Assembly: GCA_940337035.1 (NCBI GenBank)
Contig: CALNHX010003000.1
Coordinates: forward strand, 97,630 to 161,629
Direction of reading: 5' to 3'
From: Agriotes lineatus
Lineage: Eukaryota; Arthropoda; Insecta; Coleoptera; Elateridae
Length of the DNA stretch: 64,000 nt
In this document: positions 57,606-64,000 of the stretch, one piece after another
Layout of the letters: each line of letters begins with the position of its first letter
How positions within the stretch are numbered: position 1 is the stretch's first letter
Program-made: the position numbers and the translations under genes
Notes under the pieces: model-generated
The model's database searches: none
What the model was told of the DNA's origin: nothing
What the model saw: the letters and a program-made list of their open reading frames with translations, nothing else

Positions 57606-57949
57606 TTCCGTGACGCACAATGCAAAATCGTCTCCAAGGATGTTTAAACGAACAAAGAGCTGAACGCCGACAGGCAACCACCTGTTAGGCCAATTGAGGA
57701 TTACGAATAGAAAGCTCTCCTCGGGGCTATAATGTCTTTTGTAATTACGCATAGCAGCATAAAATTAATCATATTCTAGCATTTCAAATATGAAAAATGG
57801 ATAATAGCCGCGGTTGTATAAATAATTTAATAATATTATATGAGACCTTTTCATACTTAGTATTTCAGGAATATATTAAAATCAAATTTGTAACTCGTTT
57901 TATATTTACGTACCTGCCTTTACCTCTTATAGCCGACCGATCGGAAATT
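57606..57949. other. No recognised gene
   Basis: AT-rich sequence. A minus-strand frame at 57567-57752 overlaps the MITE arm and is not supported. Confidence 0.35.
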
Positions 57950-57999
57950 TCCATCTATATAGTAGGTTGAGACAATGAGAATCTCTGTTGGGACAATGA

Positions 58000-58032
<33 letters not shown>

Positions 58033-58235
58033 AAATATAAAAATAACAGAATTATTTCCATGAAATTTACCTACAAAAACAGTTTTTAAAAAATTGTATC
58101 AACCTTTAAACACAATAGGCTACACAATTCCATTTTTATAATTCATATTTTTGAAAAAATAGTTTGTTTTAAAGTCTGGCAGTATGACGTCAGAGCAGTG
58201 AAATGGCGTTTTGTTCAAACCCTTTAAATTTCGTA

Positions 58236-58325
58236 CCGCTCCGTGGTGTAGCGGCATCGGTCGCTGTGAGCCCAATGTGAATGCAAACGTAGAGGGTTCA
58301 AATTTAAGTCAGCCAGAGATTTTTT
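58236..58325 (+). repeat. tRNA-like segment ending in a T run
   Basis: TCCGTGGTGTAGCGGCATCGG resembles a tRNA 5' half with an A-box. CGCTGTGAGCCC resembles an anticodon arm, and GAGGGTTCAAATTTAAGTC a decayed T-arm, followed by T6. The sequence cannot form a full cloverleaf. Confidence 0.5.
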
Positions 58326-58439
58326 AAATTAAACATCCATCCTGTGACTGCAAGAGAAATAGCCAACGCCCCATGAGTACCAGAGAGAGACAGACTTATC
58401 AATTTGAAATTCAAAACGGTTGCTAAATTGAAATTAAAA

Positions 58440-58755
58440 GGGGGAGCTGCCAGAAGTGCGCGCGCAGAAAACCAAAATGGCCGACACCCCGGGAAGTTTA
58501 AATTCAAAAAATTGAACTTAGAAAAAATCTGAAAAATTTCAAATTCAAGCTGGCAGCCGCGAGAAGTGCGCACGCAGAAAACAAAAATGGCCGACACCCG
58601 GGAAGTTTAAATTCAAAAAATTGAACTTAGAAAAAAATCGGAAAATTTCTAATTCAAACTGACAGCCGCGAGAAGTGCGCGAGCAGAAAACCAAGATTGC
58701 CGACAATCGGAAAGTTTAAATTAAAAAAATTGAAAAATCTGAAAAATTTTCTATA
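58440..58755. repeat. Tandem repeat, 109-110 bp x 3
   Basis: AGAAGTGCGC then GCAGAAAACCAA (or ACAAA) recurs at 58452, 58562 and 58671. Each unit continues with GCCGACA..., GGAAGTTTAAATTCAAAAA and GAACTTAGAAAAAATC. Units 1 and 2 are closest. Confidence 0.88.
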
Positions 58756-59280
58756 GTAGGTAGGGACAATGGAAATCTCGTTAATCCATTCATGCGCGCA
58801 GCTGCGTAATTCCGGAAGCAAATTAAAAAATGGCCGCCGCGTAATTTAATCAGAAGCTAATGCGTAATTTAATCAGTAGCACATATGAAAATTAATTAGG
58901 TCAATCCGCGAAATTAATTGAGGCAAACCACGGAATTATTTAGGTCAAACTGCGGATTTAATGCGCGGAATTAACTTGATTGCTCTAGTTTAGCTGCCTA
59001 GTTTAAATTCAAAAAATTTAACTTAGAAAAAAATCTGAAAAATTTCTTATAGTAGGTAGGGACAATGGAAATCGCGTTAATCCATTCATTTAATCAGAAG
59101 TTAATGCGTAATTTAATTAGTAGCACATATGTAAATTACATATCAAACGTCATATGTGATTAATGAGATCAAACCGCGAAAATTAATTAGGTCAATTCGC
59201 AGTTTAATTGGAGCACCTGTCAATCATCCGATTAATTTAATCGAGCCTCGATTAATTTAATTGAACACTTAATCCAATTA

Positions 59281-59940
59281 GTGGTGCCCTCTTACTACTA
59301 TTATAATTGCTGGTATTGAGTTTCACAAGAATTCTATGATATATTTTACTTAACCAAAATAAAGTTATTTCTCAACCTTCAAAAAAAATTAAACCAATTT
59401 AATATCTTTAGATTGAGTCCATAATGTTTAAATAGATAAGTTTTCTTTATTATAAATGTTTATTTGTTTGTCAAATCAACTCTTTATAATTTTATGACAG
59501 ATACATGCATTGTCTCACTCAACTACGCTTCTTCAATTTTTCAACTGAGCAGTCAACTTTGCCTGTTATACAGGCCTCCTCTATGACCCCATATTGATAG
59601 TAGCGTCCATGCAACAACTCCTGCAGCAATGCAGCCACCTCCAACTGTCTTTACCTAAAGACGACGTTGAATGGCCCCACACCTATTCCATTCCTCTACT
59701 ATCTGCAACACCACCAAGTTCGTTCTCGTTGATATCAGCTAACCATTCTAATATCCATATCTTATTCTTGATTAAAATTTGTGCCTCACTCTCACATTTA
59801 TGTGCCACAATTACCAATTTCCATTTTAATAATCACATATAATTACAAACATTGGGCTTGCAATACAAAATTATATGTCACATTTTGTAATAATTTTCTT
59901 CGTTGTTATTTTTAATCATCTAAACATCTATAGTAACATG
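59281..59940. other. No recognised gene
   Basis: An 82-codon frame (59594-59842) is pyrimidine-rich and unassigned. The surrounding sequence has a C/T-rich look similar to parts of the LTR-like blocks at 15.7 and 29.8 kb, but I could not establish homology. Confidence 0.3.
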
Positions 59941-60052
59941 CTGTAAGTCTATGTCAAATTTGAGGTTAGCAGGTTAGGTTTTGCATCAGTTTGTGTCAAT
60001 ACAGAAGCAAAACCTAACCTGCTAACCAAGAATTCGACATGAACTTACAGTC
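59941..60052. repeat. Palindrome related to the MITE at 42064
   Basis: The arms CTGTAAGTCTATGTCAAAT and GGTTAGCAGGTTAGGTTTTGC are near reverse complements of the right half. The GTCAAAT...AGCAGGTTAGGTTTTG core is shared with 42064-42319, so it is probably a shorter or older member of that family. Confidence 0.7.
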
Positions 60053-60356
60053 TTGCCAATTTTAAGTAAAGTTTTGGATTGCATTATAGGAAATTCAAAG
60101 CATTCTAGATGTAATGTTTTTTAAGACACCCGGTGTAAGCAAGCAGAAAGAGCTATAAAAGAAGAAACGTGAAGAAACATTTCTAAAGGAAGTTTTAATA
60201 TAGACACCATAAGAAAAAAAAATGTGGTATGCGGAGAAAGAGCTGGAAAAAAGCGTTAGATAAATATGTAAATCATAAAAAGAAGTTGAGCAATATTTGT
60301 ATATAGTTAGATAAAGTCAGCTGGAGATTGGGCATCGAAAAATAAGGTAGGTAGAC

Positions 60357-61833
60357 CAGGGCTCTCCAACTTCAAGGGGCCCAAGGGCCACTGTAAAAAA
60401 TTTGAAGGTTATGAGGGCCTCATCATAAAATGTGTCGTATGCAACTTTGTGAGTGATTTGTATTAAATATAAAACGTGTATATTTTAATACTAATTTTTA
60501 TTTATTCAAGAAGCTTAGGTTAGATTACAACGAACATTGAAACATAAAAGAGATATACAGGGTGTTGCCTGAAGTAACCGACAAACTTACACCATATGTT
60601 CTCGAAGTGATTCAAAACAAAACAAATAATATTTACTTTAGATAACTTCCTTTCCGTTCTTGAGATACCGACAAAAGAAAAAAATTACATCAATTAATGT
60701 AAATTTACGTACAGAGATGTGACGTTTCGCCCCCTTACTAAGGGCGTCAAAGATTTACCCCTCGGGTTAAGCTCAAATCGGAGCAATACGTTCACTCAAA
60801 TATATATTCGATTAGGTAAAACACCAGATAGTTACCAAAACAAATATAATGTTTTTAGCTAGGTACAATGATTAATTAAAAATAACTCTAAGTTGTGCAT
60901 TATTTAAAATTAACATGCTCTTCTGGAACGGTGTCTGGTTTCGTGGGTCGAGCTGCAACCCAATGCACCGGAGAATGGGCTGAGTAGGTCTTTTGTTCCT
61001 GCAAACTTGATCTTCCACTCAGCAGTGATTTTAAACTGTAATTTTCCGGTGAATTTGGCGATTTTAAGGGTTACCTGGGGCAGGCGTTAGTGCCTAAATC
61101 CTGGTGCAGAGGTTGCTGGTACCTCACGACGGCTAGGAGTTGTTCTTGGAGCGAACGCGGTGTTAAATCCTGCAGATGGAATTTATTCGCTTTCACCCGG
61201 AAAATGATGATGACATTCCCCCGGTAGGAAATTTGCGGGCTGCGGAATCGAACGTCAAAGTCCAGGAATTCGCCTTTTAATGACCAAAAAGGGGCCCTGC
61301 AGGTGAGTTTATGAAGGGCGGCTACAGGACTCTAGCCGCCCACAAGCGGGGTAGAGGCTGCGATTCCTACAGGTTACAGGTTTAATTATTAGTAAAATAA
61401 GGTTATGATAAGTATTTCACCTCTCGGGGCGCCGAGATTTGCGTTAAAAAATTAGGTGGTCGGAAATGGCTTTTAAGCAGTTAGCCTTGCAAGACAGTAC
61501 AGCGTATTTATACAGGGTTAAAGCCTCAGGGATTCGATTTCCCAAGAAAGTGCAACAATCAAGGTAAAATCGAGTTCTACCGGTCTTGCCCTTGCGGAAA
61601 ATTTTAACTTCTCGAGCTAACAGTACAACACTTCATCTCCCTTGAAGCCTGGTCTGGTAAGGGTTAGAGGCCTACTCCGTTAAACAGTTCAGCATGCCAG
61701 ACCGGATGGCCCAGGTAGAAAATGAGAGGACAGGATCAGGACAGGTGGACTCAAGGGGGAAGTCGACCGGTGGGCTGCAAAAGTATCCTGGCCGGCCGCA
61801 TGCCTCCCGCGGGCCGCATGTTGGACAGAACTG
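60357..61833. mobile_element. Old non-autonomous hAT-like element (GGCC-rich ends)
   Basis: The left end CAGGGCTCTCCAACTTCAAG and the right end in reverse complement CAGTTCTGTCCAACATGCGG resemble the CAGxGxTCTCCAAC / GGCCGC ends of Ac- and Charlie-like hAT elements. The flanking 8-mers AGGTAGAC and TTCTAAAC match only partly, as an eroded duplication would. The interior has a MITE-like TATACAGGGTGT at 60556 and a GC-richer 900 bp without a transposase frame. Confidence 0.65.
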
Positions 61834-61841
61834 TTCTAAAC

Positions 61842-64000
61842 CAATGTGTATGTAATATGTAAATCAATATTCCTCTTCCGATTTTACTTATTTTTAAATA
61901 TGTAGACTAAATTGATAATATTGATGACTTCTTGTTGTCAATGTTGTTAAACTTTAAACGTTTCTGTAAGGTTCTCCGCCCAGCGAGTAAATCATGCCGG
62001 TCGCGATGTCGGCGTCGCACAGAACTGTAATTAGAGTGGGCGGACGCCAATTCATCACCAACTAATTCTTAGCAAATTTTATAGGTCTTAATGATAGGCC
62101 AACTCATCGCCGGCATCAGGTAGCAACCGTTGAACTCATCAACAGAGACAGGCCAACATTAATCCGCTAATTACCACTTAATCATTATTGAAAATTTGCT
62201 GCCACCAACAAGTTTAGTATGAAATCCCATCCAGGAAAATAAATAAGCGAAAGCTGGTGGTAACACATTTGATTAAATTAACGCAAAATTAAGCTATATA
62301 CATTATATACACAAGTAGATACATATTTAATTATTATTTTCAAACAACATTCGAATCCGAAACTTTATACTTATGCGATATAAGCTTCACAATGTCGTAA
62401 TCGGATATAACGCCGTTTTTCGGCTCACACAACTTTTCTTGTAAGAACAATTCAGCTTGCTTAACCCTTTGTGTTTCCACAATAGCTGTAGGTACGTAAT
62501 TTACCAGATATCGTATCAAAGCCGGTGGTTGGTGATGAATTCACGTATCTCTAAAAGATTGTTTTTAAATGACCTTCAATTAGTGGTGATGAGTTGGTCT
62601 GTTTATTTTATTGCAAATTAGGATTGGTCATGAGTTCACCTGTACTCATTACAGAATTTACTCTGGCACGTGTGACAGCGTAGCATGAAAACTCGTTTCG
62701 TATTTTAATACATTGCCGGGGCTCGCAGTGTTCACGTATTTTCACAAAATACCACCTGGAGATTCGCATAAGAAAGTAAATCTCATTTGGAGCGGCCTTG
62801 AACTTGTCCCATAGAACGCGCATTATGCGATGCGATACAGTTGTGCATAACTCTGGTTAGATAACGGTTGTGGGTTAAATTAAAATGCCACCGAAACGAC
62901 CTTTTAAAAATCGCTTATTTTGGTTTACAATGAAATATAACATTGGGGTTTCAGCTGGCTTGGTTAGACAATATCTTACTTCTAGCGCAACTGAGAATTA
63001 AAGATAAAATGTAAAACTACTAATCTATATAATATTCTGAATCTACTAAGATAAGCAGTATCTTCCAAGAATTCACGAGGCAGAAAGCTTTTATGCGCAT
63101 CAAAGTTGCAAAGTGCGCAGTTTAATACAATGGGCGATTGAATTATTGTAATATAACTCATCCGTCCGAAAAATGTTCCATAACGAATTTACATAAGTAT
63201 GCTTTGTTGAACTTACAAAGACAAAAGCGGAATATTAAACTTAAGTATTTACGTTACTTGGTTCAAAATCCTTATTTAAAAATCTAATCTGTATAATTTT
63301 CATCGTGTTTCTAGTATAGTATATACAGGGTGTCCAAGATTAGGAGGGCCAGTATGGGGATCTCGTTAATAGTAAGAGATAAAAATTTGGTTAAATAGGA
63401 AAAAAGTTGCGTAATTAAAGGACAAAAAAATGACGCTTAGAAGTCCTTGATATAATTTTTCGTTTTTAAGTTATCTTAAAAAACCGATTTTTTTTATTTT
63501 CTATTCTATTTTTTCTGGCGTTAATATTAAAGTTAGAGCGAAACTGATGAAACGTTTTTATATTTATGAGCATAAAAACTTTGTTATCAATTTTTTTATC
63601 GGACGTTTCGTGTTCGAGCAACCATCATCAACTTTGTTTTTTTCTAATACGGTCCTTACTTTCTAATGTCAAATTTTAGAAGCCCTTTTTATTCTGAATT
63701 CAACAATGTATCACACATTAAGATTTAATTACGTTTCAAGTATTTTTTGGCCATCATCAAGAAATTTTTGGATACGGGCCTGTGTTCTAGAGCATTTCAT
63801 GCGTTGTTTCAGCTTTTATAATTTAAAAGAACAAGTAATGAGCCACACTCGGTTACGCAATTTATATTTTATGATGTGTAAACTCTACTGACAACTCAAA
63901 ATAAACGGCATATTGTGAAAATAATCTCGCCTGCGTTCATGGATACGGATACATAGCCACTAGATACTAAAGCTATAGGTACAGTGAATTCATTATAACG
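61842..64000. other. No recognised gene; MITE-like end at about 63325
   Basis: A CpG-containing patch at 61970-62220 has no repeat signature and may be regulatory. ATACAGGGTGTCCAAGATTAG at 63325 is the start of an interspersed repeat of the TACAGGGTGT type; its far end was not found. The short frames at 62608-62823 and 63706-63891 are unassigned. Confidence 0.4.

Larger units (their letters stand above)
57950..59280. repeat. Complex repeat region with a thrice-repeated GACAATG...TTAATCCATTCAT motif
   Basis: TATAGTAGGTAGGGACAATG with AAATC(T/G)CGTTAATCCATTCAT occurs at about 57957, 58752 and 59046. Between them lie the tandem repeat at 58440-58755 and segments built from repeated GCGTAATTTAATCAG and (C/A)GCGAAATTAATT motifs (58850-59280). 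No coding frame is recognisable. Confidence 0.7.

Overview
The window looks like repeat-dense, AT-rich intergenic DNA from an arthropod, most likely an insect. The grounds are the element mix (P-element, Jockey and RTE non-LTR elements, BEL/Pao, hAT, Tc1/mariner, pogo-type and many TA-flanked MITEs, tRNA-derived SINEs), insect-style splice sites with introns down to about 47 bp, and the absence of bacterial gene organisation. I cannot name the species. No complete host housekeeping gene is visible. The only candidate host-type gene is a THAP-domain gene near 38.6 kb with a triplicated exon.

Layout. 1.5-5.5 kb: an apparently intact two-exon P-element (THAP9-type) transposase whose single intron carries a 0.9-kb TA-flanked element. 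5.6-7.4 kb: small fold-back and tRNA-like relics. 7.5-9.1 kb: a minus-strand Jockey-type reverse transcriptase. 9.5 and 14.1 kb: two different tRNA-derived SINEs. 10.9 kb: a tRNA-Trp-like sequence with an encoded CCA, reading like an LTR-retrotransposon primer site. 12.7-13.9 kb: an ACTAGCT-headed repeat containing about 630 bp of TCCCG-type minisatellite. 15.2-18.4 kb: an LTR-like block broken by an internally deleted hAT element with an exact 8-bp target duplication. 19-24 kb: MITEs, and a Jockey copy with an exact 14-bp duplication nested inside a TA-flanked element. 25.6-26.5 kb: a SINE fragment and a tandemly duplicated hairpin. 28.4-31 kb: a three-layer nest (ACTAGCT repeat, BEL/Pao integrase fragment, 1.4-kb solo-LTR-like insert). 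34.6-36.2 kb: a GC-richer block with a 91-bp tandem repeat. 37.1-38.2 kb: a miniature LTR element with nearly identical 162-bp LTRs. 38.6-39.8 kb: the THAP gene, cut by a dead Tc1-type element (39.8-41.2 kb). 41.2-44.1 kb: a non-LTR 3' fragment and an array of abutting MITEs and palindromes. 44.4-48.5 kb: a fold-back element with roughly 650-bp inverted arms, split by a 2.3-kb RTE-type insertion. 54-56 kb: another long inverted repeat, and an RTE endonuclease relic. 56-59.3 kb: tandem repeats. 60.4-61.8 kb: an old hAT-like element. The rest is AT-rich DNA in which I see no gene.

Most coding capacity is transposon-derived. The P-element transposase is the only catalytic frame that looks fully open with its key residues in place. 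The RTE and Jockey frames are long but truncated at the 5' end. The tightest evidence here consists of nested insertions dated relative to each other by target-site duplications and interrupted reading frames.
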